DNA from: Chromera velia
Lineage: Eukaryota; Sar; Chromeraceae
Direction of reading: 5' to 3'
Assembly: GCA_018398765.1 (NCBI GenBank)
Contig: JAHBMJ010004388.1
Location: 45,114 to 79,571 of the forward strand
Length of the DNA: 34,458 bases
The notes below the pieces were generated by a model. It did no database searches. It saw nothing but the letters and a program-made list of their open reading frames with translations, and had not been told where the DNA came from. Positions 20,916 through 30,417 of this stretch are shown here, piece by piece. Positions within the stretch are counted from its first letter, which is position 1, and every line of letters begins with the position of its first letter. The translations under genes and the position numbers were made by a program.

Positions 20916-21973
20916 ATGGTCGTCTTACTGACTGTAACGAAAGTTTGGAAACCTTCATGTGATATAGGTCTACACGGAACCATCGCGGGTATACGTGACA
21001 GCCAGGTGGTAGAAGTGCGGATTGCCCTCCGGAATGTGAGTGCATGCATGAGCCCTCTGACAGGTCCAGAGGGGAAGGATAAAACGATGCAACGATCAGT
21101 GGGTCGATCGAGGGACGTCTGCCTGTGAGCGGATGTCGAGACGGAATTTCGGAAACGAAATTGGAAGAATTTCCCGATCGACATGATGAACAGGAAAGTG
21201 AAAGAAAGGGCAGAAAGGAAGGAAGGAAGGAAAGGAGGAAGGAAGAAAAATCGCTCCCAAATCTCCTCTTACACAATGCTTCTGGACCATCCACCATTGG
21301 ACAGCACTCACACGCAACACATCAATCACAAGCACATGACTACAGTTGTGGCGCGAGGGAGGGGTGAGTGAGTCGATTGGACTGAAGAGAGGAAGGAAGG
21401 TCGGAAGTAGAACAATTCCACCATCTCTTCTTCACCATGCAGCTGGTCGGCCTGATTGGATGGAAGGAAACGCCGCAAATAGGTGGAATGGAAAATTCAG
21501 CATAGACTCAACCGTATATTCCCACTCCCAAGCACACACACGTACGTGAACACACAAACAGACATGCAGACCCTCACACGAGGGGATATAAGCATCGATC
21601 GAAAGAAAGCCAAGACAGGCAGACAGACAGGCAGGCAGGCGGGCAGAGAGAGAAGGGAGGCCGCGCTTTTTGACGACCAGAGAAGAGACCGGCCCCTCCG
21701 ATTAAAACAGCAGCAGACAAAGAAAGAACGATCATTCGAGAGTGACAGATCGAATCTGATGTCGTCCAATGGAACCTTGACAAAGCAGCAGGCTTTGGTT
21801 GATTCATGCAGTCTGTCAGCATCATAAATTTGATTCGTCGATCAATGCACGCATACTGACTAAACGACAACGAGGAGAAAGAGGGTGGATGAAAGAAGGG
21901 AACTGAGAATGAAGTTGGCAGTCGACAAAAGGCATCATGACTTGCTTACCAAACTTGCAAACTTGCAAAAACC

Positions 21974-22005
<32 letters not shown>

Positions 22006-23169
22006 TGCAGCGTGAGACAAGACAGACTCACAAGTCTATTCAAACAAACTGATGCACAAAACGGAGACCTTCTTTTGCTTTCCTCTTCTTACTTTGAAGA
22101 ACGCGCACCTTCTTTATCCTTCACGGTTTCACTCGATCGCACCGGTGCATCAGCTTTCTCCATTTTCTGATTTCTGCGTACCCCACAAGTTGACAAGGTC
22201 ATTTCAATGGAGAGAGTCAGACGCAAACAAACGAACGGACAAAGAACGTCCAAATCAAAACTTGATCGAGGCAGCAGTCGAATCCATCAAACTGCGGCAC
22301 ACAAACAGACAAACAGGCAAGCAAACAAAAATCGTGCATACCAACTAAAAGAAGGGCAACCCCCCTTCACTTCTCAAAAGACAACTCTAACTCTCTCTTT
22401 CTCTCTCTTTTTCCCGCACACCGAGGAGAGAAAGTCGGAAAGGAAAGGAAAGGAAGGAAGAAGGAAGGAAGGACAAACATAAAGGGCCGGGAGAAAGGAA
22501 AGGAAAGAAAAGAAGGAATCATGAAGGAAGGATGTGAGGATACATGGCGAGGCCCATCGCCAATCGAGTGAGGGAGTGAGTAGTGTGCTTCCTTCCACGT
22601 TTCTCTGTCTGTGTGTCGCTCTCTGTTTGTTGATTAGAAGAAAGAGGACAGCCAGAAAGAAAGATACGGCCGGGCAAATCTGAACGCCCTGGCGGTCAGA
22701 CAAACGACGGAAAGACCTATGGGGAAACAGAAACAGACACCCAATATGTCATCATCAACCGACGTGCATGCAACGATGTTCAAAGCATGCAGGCCTTCAG
22801 ATGGAACTTCAGATTGCAACGGCAAGGAGCGAGGAAGGGTGTGTGTCTGGGCCCCTGCATTGCGGGGCATTTCTGTCAGTCGATCGTCGCAAATTGCATG
22901 AACGAATGAGAGGATCACGAAGAATAGGAAGTTCTGCACGGCGCTTTTCTTTTAATCTGCATCTCACTCCCTCCTGTTCTTACAGAGCAAAAGAAAGAGA
23001 TTTAAACCAGCGAGATAGAACCCAACTTTCACCGAAGTTCATGGTACAGCTTACAGTACAGTACATTGTAGTACAGTGTACTTGTGCAAATATGCATATC
23101 ATGCAGGTCATAGCGACAATCCAACAGCGACGAAACCGCTGCTGTTTGCCACCGACCGCTCGTCATTGA
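20916..23169 (+). CDS. Possible small five-exon gene, 108 residues, unassigned
   Basis: Exons 20916-21035, 21443-21482, 22793-22838, 22986-23043 and 23107-23169 join with agreeing phases (0, 1, 2, 0) and end in a TGA. The first exon reads MVVLLTVTKVWKPSCDIG and then AGIRDSQVVEVRIALRN before a GTGAGT donor. Later exons give LVGLIGWKETPQI, the amphipathic LQMELQIATARSEE, and a basic end with QQRRNRCCLPP. Four CAG acceptors are present, three with the ATGCAG form used elsewhere in the window. The first exon is the most convincing. Because I chose the others by phase, the chain may be partly false. The true start may lie upstream, since the frame stays open to about 20886. I recognise no family. 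Confidence 0.35.
21967..22006. repeat. (CAGA)n microsatellite
   Basis: About nine CAGA units, inside the second intron of the proposed small gene. Confidence 0.95.
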
Positions 23170-24483
23170 CATTCATACATGCTGTTTGCGAGGATACATG
23201 CTTGCCCCCCTCCCGCTGGCCAGAGGAAGACAGGCAGAGAAGTCTCTCTCGACGGCCCGTTGCAACGATTCTCTCCCGTGAGCTTTTCTTTTCCACCTCT
23301 CCCTACTTCTTCTTTCCTCCGAGGAGAGAAAGTGAATGGAAAAAAAGGGGGGAAGAGCGGAGAGAAAGAAGACAAAAGAAGATGAGAGAGAAGGCTAGGG
23401 AGGCGCCTTCTGTCTAGAGGACGCAGGTCAAGTCAGAGGAAGGGAAACGAAGAAGAGAGGGCTAGCTACTCAACTCCTTGCATCGACTTGCCTGTCTAAG
23501 TGCCAGCGGATTCTTATTTTTACTTTGCCGTCTCGGCCTCCCTCGTCATTTCGTCTCGTCATTCATTTGAATTCGTTGGAGAGAGAGGGTCAAAGGATGA
23601 AGAGGAGGAGGCAAAGGAGACAAGAAAAGAGCGAGAGAGGGAGAGGGAGAGAGAGGTGAAGAAGGAAGAAACAGAAACACGATAACGGTGCCGTTGAAAG
23701 AACATTTCAACAGACCAACAGAGGAGGAACCAGATGGGTGCATCTAGAGTGTGAAACAGACAGACAGCAGACACGCGAATGAGTGAATCACAGCTTGCAT
23801 CCCATCTGCACCAGCACTCTGCCTTTCTCTAGTAGGGTGAAGGAAGAAAATGGGAAGGAGTGGAAAGGGTCGATGGATGTCGACTTTATTTGAATCGTTT
23901 GCTTTTTGACCGACAAGAACGAACAAGAGAAAGAAGAAGAGAAAGTGCAGCCCGCCACCAGGCAGTCAGGTAGCTTCCGTCTCCTCCTTCTCTGAACAGA
24001 ACAGCTTAGAGACAATAAATCAAGTCACAAGCAATCGTCTGTCTGTCTGCTTGGAAGAAGGGAGCTAGCTGTCTGCCATTTTCACACTGCAGCCACCCGC
24101 GGGGATAGTCGAAGTTTGAAAAGAAAGAAAGACAGACAGACAGAAAGCAATAAAGTTCATGAAGGCAGTTCAAGAGCCATTCAATCATTCAAATGGAGGA
24201 AGCATTCTCAATCACCAATAGGAAGGAATTTATTCTCTCATACATTCAAGCAGGGACCCTTCGTTCGATCGATCATTCTGGCAGCAATCATTCATTCATT
24301 CATTCATTCGTCTTTCCTTCCCTCCTTTTCACGTCGCCCTTCCAGTCCAATCGTCCGTCTTCCTCCCTTCTCTCTTCTCTTCCTCTGCCCCTTCGCGTTT
24401 TTTCATCAATCGTCGCACAGAGAAGGAATGATTTGAACACGACCAGGGCAATCCGAATGCACCTTTCCTTTCTTGCACCTACC
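23170..24483. other. Intergenic stretch without a supported gene
   Basis: The stretch is dominated by purine-rich and pyrimidine-rich low-complexity sequence, including a GA-rich block at 23576-23660 and an ATTC run at 24283-24310. Short ORFs exist on both strands, but none has coding character or usable splice sites. It lies between the ends of two converging gene models. Confidence 0.5.
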
Positions 24484-27400
24484 TTACCCTCTTCCTCCTA
24501 CAGACAGGTGGCGCTGCGGCCGAGAGAGGAGGGCAGGAGGTCCTGGTGCTACCCTTCTCTGGTGTCTTGTCTCCTTCCTTTTTGAGGCTTCTTCTTCTTC
24601 TTTCCTCTTCTTCTCCCTCCAGGCTTCCTTCCTTTTCTTCTCTCTCTCTCTCTGTGCCTGTCGCACATGCATGCAGAATGTGCGTCTGGCATGCAGTGGA
24701 AGTCCGGCTTGAGGACGGATCCATGGTCCGTCCTCGTCAAGGAAATAACATCGCAGCACCCAGCGCTGCTGCCCAAAGTCGAACTCTTCCCACCCATTGA
24801 ACCCATGTTTTTCGACGTACCGCCACCGAGGCTGGTAGACCTCGGGGGGCCAGTCGTCACAGGCGACAACAGTGGAAAGGTCAAGTCTGGGAACAGACGC
24901 TGGGCGCTGGACGCGAAGCTCTCTCTCTCTTTCTCTCTCTCTAATGAGTGTGTCTCCATGCTTTGCATTTGTGGGGGCTGTTTCCGTCTTGGGTTCCTGT
25001 TTGTTATTTTCTCTCTCTTTGTTCTTCGAGATGGAAACTCCCAAATCAGCCAAGCATGTCTGAAGTTTCGTTGTCTCGGGTTTGATCTCGCTTGTGGTCT
25101 GTCCTTTTCTGTTTTGCTGTGCACTCCTCTTTGCCTGCTGTTCAAGCCAAATAAACTCACCCTCCTGCAAACAGACAGACAGACAGACAGACAGACACAA
25201 GGAGAGAGACACAGCAAGATTGTCGGACACGAGGGCAGATTTGCTGCTTTTACTGTCAATCCGGCGCATCCGCAAACGGTTTGTGGACACCTTCCGACTC
25301 TCGCGTGTGCATACACACACGCATTTCTTTGTATGCCACATGTACCTAGAGAAGGAAGAGTAGTGAGGAAGGAAAGTTCCGCCCCTCCTGACCTCAAATG
25401 TTTTGACGAACGTCTCCAATTCGCACGTCTCGGTGCCGGTCGTTCCCTCTGAGGAGGATGAGGAGTCTCCTTCCCCGTGTGTCTTCACTTTCCTCCCACC
25501 TCCAGAGGAAAGGAAAGGATAGGAAATTCGCACAGACTCCCTCTCCCCACCTTTATCTCCAGATGTCTTCTTACACACGCGCGCACACACGGGCAGTCGT
25601 CCGTACAGGTACCTTCCTTCGCACACACGGGTGAAGAGGATCCGGTCCGTTCTGCAACCAAGCAACCATAAAAGGAATAGAAGGCGGTGTCCCGCAAGAG
25701 GGAAACAAAGAAAGAAGCAGACTGCAGGCAAGATCGACGCCATTCATCTATCCTCTCACTCACTTCTCCATCCCATCAATCCTATACGCGGAAGAGACAG
25801 AGAAAAAGAGAGGCTGAGCGATGACACCAAATTCACCAGAAAAGAATTGATGGTCGAAGGTCCTTTCTTTGCCTGCTTACCTCCCTGCCTCCTTCCTGCA
25901 ATTTGCGCAATAAAAGCAGTCGTCTCTCGCCTCTTTTCTTGCAATTGATTCATGCAATCACCCACTGACTCACCTCTCATTCAGAAAATTTCCGATCGCC
26001 TCATCCACTTTGTCTCCCTTCTCTGGAACGTACAGAGTAGAACCGAATACCGGAAGGCCCCGAAAAAGAGACGTGGAAAGAGAACCGGGAGGGGCTGCTA
26101 CCTCAGGGGCAGACGGGTGTGCGTTTGTGCAGATGTTCTGGGAGGGAAGGAGAGGCTTGTCCTCTCTCTCTGCAATGGAAACAGAACTGCTTTGTTGGTG
26201 CGGGTTGCTGCGCAGTTCCGCTTGGTGTTTCTCTGCAACCTGGTTGTGGTATTCCAATTTTGACTTTCGTGGGCCTGTCACAGATGTTTTCTGGGACATG
26301 ATGTCGGATGCAGTTTTGATAGAAGCCTGCGAGTGATCGTTTGGAGGTCCTTGGAGGATCTGATAATCAGAAAGTCCTCCTCTATTGTTTTTCTGCTCGG
26401 GGTAGGACGCGTCGGTGTGCTGAGGTATCGCTCCTGGCCGCGAACTTGTTGCCGTTGTCGGAGGCTTTTCTCCTTGTGTGAAAGCCGCCCCTGGCTCTCC
26501 TGGGGGAGGAGGTTCAGGAAGAGAAGAGGACTCGGGGCGAAGAGAAGGAGAGGCAAAAGGTGCAGAGACAGGTGGCAGAGATGGGACTTGGGGCGTGCGG
26601 GCAGAAGGGCCATGAAGGGGGTGCTGCAGCCTTCCAGTCTGTGACTGCTGCTGTTCCTGCTGCTCCTCACATTGAAATGATCTGCCCTTGACGTTGTCGC
26701 TGACAACCATCTGACTTGCCAGCGCCCCTAGAGACTCACCCCTTTGCTTTGATTGGGCAGACGACGGCTGTTGCTGCTGTGAAGCTGCGGCGCGTGGTGG
26801 TGGGACGAATGGAATTCGAGTGGAGCGGTTTTGCGCATTCTGTTCTGATCTCTCTTTCTGTCTCTGAAACAGAGGCGAGGGCCGAGTCAGGCGTTGTTCT
26901 ACCTCCTTCTCCTTTGTTAGCAATGCGACGGTCTTTCGGAGTGACGCCCCCTCGGAGGCGACTACATGGAGACGGGGGACATTCTCGGAATGGGAATTGG
27001 GGGGTGGGGTGTTGGTTGGAATGGGGGGAATGCTGTCAGGGGCTGTTGTGGGGACGTCAGGGGTGCTCTGGAGAGAGGCGGGGGGATGGACTAGATGAGT
27101 GTCATGCTGAGGGGTGAGGGAGAATGACGGCGAGGTTGCAGGAAGGGAGGCAGGGATTGTTCCTGACTGGGGAAAGGTTTCCAAAGGAGAAGGAGAGGCC
27201 AATGCTCCAACTGACTGCATTGGGCCCTGCAAGGACGGACGCAAAGAGCAGAAAAGAAAAGAAAAGAAAGAGGTGTGTGCTCATTTGGCCTTTGAAGACA
27301 CAGAAGGAAATGGAGAAAGGGAGCGAGAAGCCAGAGAACGAACACAGGCAGGCAATGAATCGGGGAAGGAGGGCTGAAGCAAAGTACAGTTTGTGAAATG

Positions 27401-29050
27401 GAGTCTGAGCCTCAAGCTCGATTCGGATTAAACGGAAAGATGGCTGCATACGTCAATTTCGATTTTAATCATGGCGAAAATGGTCGCAGTGTGCAGTGCA
27501 GACCCTTCAGCTGTCTAATTGACTTTCAGGACTCACTCACTTCTGTCTGCGACATTGTCAAAGTCATTGGTTGGAATCCTGCGTCAATTTCCTGTTCTGG
27601 AAACTGCTCCCCTTCTCTCACGTCTCCTCCTCTATTCCCTTGACATCCTGTTGCTTCTCCTTCTGCTCGCCTTGCTGCAGCTCCTCTCTCTGCCCTGCTG
27701 CCGACTGTTGCTGCTGCTGGCGCTGCGGGGCCCCTTCTCTGAGCGTCTCTGCTCTGCTTATCCTTCTTTCCCCCGAGGCCCCAAGAGAAACGCGAAGCTT
27801 TCAAACCATCGACCTCCCTCTTCAACGTGTCAACCGAAGTGTTCAACGACTCGACGCGCCCCTGATCGAATGAAAGGAAAAGAAAGAAAAAAAGAAAGAA
27901 AGAAAGAAAGAAAGAATGACACGAGAGAGAAGGAACACATGACATTGACATGAGAAGCGTCAAAGAGCGTCTTCATCGAAAGAAACTCTCAAGCCTGAAT
28001 GTGCACCGTTTCACCCGTCTCAAGGAAAACCAAGAAGGAAACCATCTGGAGGAACAGCGAAAAGAATAGTCATGCACGTTGAGCTTTGAAGTAAACTGTG
28101 AATTCACAGACACCCAATATCGAGACACCCCCCACGGAACAAGAAAATACATGATGCGTCAACTCGGAAACGAAAGAAAATCAAAACTCGGCCTTCATTG
28201 CAACCTAAATCCTCCTGCTGGGGGGTCTTCATCAAAAAATCTGTCTGCCTTCCCACCCAGCCCTTCAGCTGACCATGAGGACGCTGTTTTCGTGCTGTTT
28301 CTGCACAACTTTCTTCCGGAGGCCATCACGCTCTGCAGCTGCTCCGGCAAGCGCCAAGCAGTGCTGCAGATTGAGAGGGCAAATTAAGTGTTAGAAGGAT
28401 GATGTTATATACTGACGTGAAAGAAGCCAGCTACACAGACACAGACACACACGTAGAGTGAGAGGTTGAACTTCAGAGCAGTCTGAGTGCAAGAAAGCAC
28501 ATTCTGAGAAGAGGAAACATAAAAAGGGAGTCAAGCTGGAAAACAGCCATGGAGAAACGAGAATACGAACGTTGAATTCTGCGTCAACTCTCATCTCCGC
28601 TTTCTCTCACACGAGAAGACAACTGTTTCCAGCAGAGAGACAACTGTTCAGGAATGGGGACAAGAAAGAGGGCGGAGAGCAGGCGAAGAGTACCCCTTAC
28701 AAGACAACACTCACCTCTCTTTCAGCTTCCTCTCGTCTTTCTGCTTCCCTTAGGAGCTTCTCTGCCCTCTCAGCTCTGGCTTCCGCTTTAACTGCCCGGT
28801 CCCCCAGCGCCGCGTTTTGCACTTTTAGTTTCCGCACCTCGGCTTCGCGTCTCTCTGAGAGGTCGGCAGTGTGCAACAGTAACGACAACAAACCCTCACA
28901 GACTCCCAATCCGCAGACGCGCGTGCTGCTGAGAGGAGGTGATTCAGAGCTCTCCATTGGGCCCTCCCTCTCCGTGCAGGAAGGTCGCTTCCAACCCGGA
29001 GACCTCGAAACGCTTCTTGGCAATTTTGAGGCTCTCTTCAGAGAGTTCAA
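24484..29050 (-). CDS. Large coiled-coil/disordered protein with possible GAS2-like segment
   Basis: Proposed exons: 29050-28715, 28363-28274, 27861-27541, 27226-25974, 25651-25551, 25499-25393 and 25164-24484. Phases agree throughout and give about 962 residues. The N-terminal part is coiled coil ([20 protein letters not shown], then [20 protein letters not shown]). It continues in the 30-residue second exon and in [16 protein letters not shown]. The 1,253-base exon codes for a long Pro/Ser/Gln-rich disordered region. The next junction creates [20 protein letters not shown] followed by [18 protein letters not shown]. This pattern (V-D-x-x-I, then R-V-x-E-G-x-Y-x-x-G) resembles a GAS2/GAR microtubule-binding domain; that is from memory. 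The last exon holds a Trp-rich block ([20 protein letters not shown], then [15 protein letters not shown]) and a basic tail. Start, the 51-base intron (25550-25500) and the 5' border of the last exon are uncertain. A cytoskeletal role is inferred. Confidence 0.6.
27885..27916. repeat. (AAAG)n microsatellite
   Basis: About seven AAAG units. As read on the minus strand this is a CTTT run just before the CAG acceptor of the exon at 27861, so it serves as the polypyrimidine tract. Confidence 0.95.
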
Positions 29051-29211
29051 GCGCCGTCAGCTTTGCACCTGCCCGTGCGAACCTGGCCGCGTCTGTATCG
29101 ATCCCACACCTGATTTCCAGGACTCTCTTGCCCTTTCACAACGCAAAGTCACAAAACTCAGGGATATGAGGCTCCACGAAGTAGCGCTTTCTCTCGACCT
29201 GCTCCTCTCGT
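28944..29211 (-). pseudogene. Remnant of a class I SAM-dependent methyltransferase
   Basis: One minus-strand frame reads VERKRYFVEPHIPEFCDFAL, an in-frame TGA at 29138-29136, then [40 protein letters not shown] and [16 protein letters not shown], with a stop at 28946-28944. This is the motif I region (normally E-x-G-C-G-x-G-x-D) and the following acidic strand (TALELSEES) of UbiE/UbiG-type methyltransferases. The Gly positions of motif I are altered (RCGIDTD), so the cofactor site would be damaged even without the stop. No length change is needed to align it. The rest of the domain is not detectable. It overlaps the 5' end of the coiled-coil gene model in another frame. Confidence 0.72.
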
Positions 29212-29229
29212 TATGCGTGTGCATGTTCA

Positions 29230-29353
29230 TGCATGTCCCGCAAGTAGTGTCTGTCGTTTTGCAATAATTCCACTTTTCTCATACAGATTGTCCGTTCTGT
29301 ATTGCTTTTCTGTATTAATATTTACTTTCAACGAATTTGATCGACTGTACCGT
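29230..29353. other. Left edge of AT-rich island
   Basis: Composition turns AT-rich here, immediately downstream of CATGTTCATGCATG on the plus strand. No gene is seen. Confidence 0.5.
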
Positions 29354-29382
29354 ATATAGGCCCTGGCCCTTGAATTGTGACC
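29354..29382 (+). repeat. Left terminal inverted repeat
   Basis: 29 bases with one mismatch to the reverse complement of 30349-30377 (position 6, G versus A). Confidence 0.9.
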
Positions 29383-29534
29383 AAAAACGCTTTTTCTAGT
29401 ATAAATCAAAATATGTAATACATAAAAGATTTTGGCTAGTATAAAACACTTTTATATAGTCTAACAATTTATATTCTATGCAAAAATTTCAGTTAATGTT
29501 TATACTTGGTTCTCAAACTGTTCGATGTTCGATA

Positions 29535-30008
29535 TCAGGCCTTATACCAGGCAGGTTGAGCAGGAAAGTGCCTCCAAGCTTCATGTTTGCGCACATGGTG
29601 ACAAAACTGGCAGAGAAGCTCCACATCGTCAGGATGATTTGTGTCAAAAACTGTATCTATCCACTGAGTTTCACATCCAGAAGGAATCTTTTTAACTCTC
29701 AGTTTGCCCAAAGAGTATCTCCAATGTGTGTCTGCTCTGTAGTGATTGTGGTGCATATCGTATGCACAGCGAATGTTAGTACGAGTCACAATTGGAGGAA
29801 GGTTTGCTGCTCCACACTGCTCGCACTGACCACCAAAAATATTTCTAATTTCATTTTTAATAGCATCATTGACCTGTTTTTGCGTCCAATGGAATTGATA
29901 TTTCCACGCTTTGGCTTGAATGATCGGTAAAATTCTAGTGTGGAAAAGTTGTTTGCACTGTGCGTTGGAAGTAAAAGTAGCACCAGAATTTTGTGGAAGG
30001 GGCACCAT
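29535..30008 (-). CDS. HNH-nuclease-like protein, 157 residues, single exon
   Basis: An uninterrupted ORF with the layout of a zinc-stabilised HNH (beta-beta-alpha-metal) nuclease. CEQCGAANLPP provides a C-x2-C pair, CAYDMHHNHYRADTHW carries the D-x-H-H step expected for the general-base His, DTVFDTNHPDDVELL carries an N-H-P, and LLCQFCHHVRKHEAW gives a second C-x2-C plus the closing His. The N-terminal 60 residues (KAWKYQFHWTQKQVNDAIKN) look helical. The start MVPLPQNSG at 30008 was chosen because the Met 12 codons upstream gives a Cys/Arg-rich, less likely lead. The ORF is the only one inside the inverted-repeat element. Its upstream sequence (30009-30090) is GC-rich and contains a homopolymer run. 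DNA cleavage is inferred from motifs only. It could also be a domesticated or inactive copy. Confidence 0.65.
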   Translation of the reverse strand: MVPLPQNSGATFTSNAQCKQLFHTRILPIIQAKAWKYQFHWTQKQVNDAIKNEIRNIFGGQCEQCGAANLPPIVTRTNIRCAYDMHHNHYRADTHWRYSLGKLRVKKIPSGCETQWIDTVFDTNHPDDVELLCQFCHHVRKHEAWRHFPAQPAWYKA

Positions 30009-30089
30009 AGTGATAGTACGTACGCAGGCCGCGCGCCTATCCATCAGCTGCCCCCTACGACCTACTTCGGTTTTTCGAAAAAAAAAAAA

Positions 30090-30348
30090 AAGCCACGAGA
30101 CGGCTACTTATAGGTAGTCCCGGGTTCAAGCACGACCGTGGTCACTTTTTCTGGCATGTTTTCAACCCATTTTTACGCTATCGTTGTGCGTGTTATCGCG
30201 CGCAGCCACACGCGCTATGTGAGCGCTCAGACGGCTTTCAGATAGGGCCCCACCTGGAGCGACCCATTTTTTTTACAAAAATAAATTAAAAAAATAATAT
30301 AGATGCTTCAGTACAGCCAAAGCGCCTGTATCACGGTCAAGCTTGACC
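30090..30348. other. Non-coding part of the inverted-repeat element
   Basis: No ORF is seen. GTCCCGGGTTCAAGCACGAC at about 30117-30136 resembles the T-arm/B-box of a tRNA gene, but no tRNA fold could be built around it. GCGCGCAGCCACACGCGC is a short GC-rich imperfect palindrome. The perfect palindrome at 30334-30349 closes the segment. Confidence 0.4.
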
Positions 30349-30377
30349 GGTCACAATTCAAGGGCCAGGGCTTATAT
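30349..30377 (-). repeat. Right terminal inverted repeat
   Basis: Reverse complement of the left repeat with one mismatch. It abuts a perfect palindrome at 30334-30349, CGGTCAAGCTTGACCG. Confidence 0.9.
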
Positions 30378-30417
30378 TTCATCACACTTTGCCCACTTTG
30401 AATTTCCCATACAAAAA

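Larger units (their letters stand above)
29354..30377. mobile_element. 1,024-bp inverted-repeat element carrying an HNH-like ORF
   Basis: The segment is bounded by inverted repeats at 29354-29382 and 30349-30377, matching at 28 of 29 bases (key part GGCCCTTGAATTGTGACC). Flanking bases are TATATA-like on both sides, compatible with a short target duplication, but the exact border is unclear. Inside lies one intact ORF on the minus strand (30008-29535). The non-coding part at 30070-30340 contains a poly-A/T run and a perfect 16-base palindrome next to the right repeat. Size, terminal repeats and a single ORF fit a small DNA transposon. HNH proteins are not a usual transposase of eukaryotic cut-and-paste elements, so the ORF may instead be cargo or an unusual mobilising nuclease. 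Confidence 0.6.

Noticed and set aside
24667-25452. 261-codon plus-strand ORF
   Set aside because: It is antisense to the better-supported coding exons of the minus-strand coiled-coil gene and has no domain or splice support.
28944-29211. Reading the internal TGA of the methyltransferase remnant as Trp (alternative genetic code)
   Set aside because: Neighbouring nuclear genes use TGA as a normal stop (PACRG ends in TGA), and the motif I damage shows decay.
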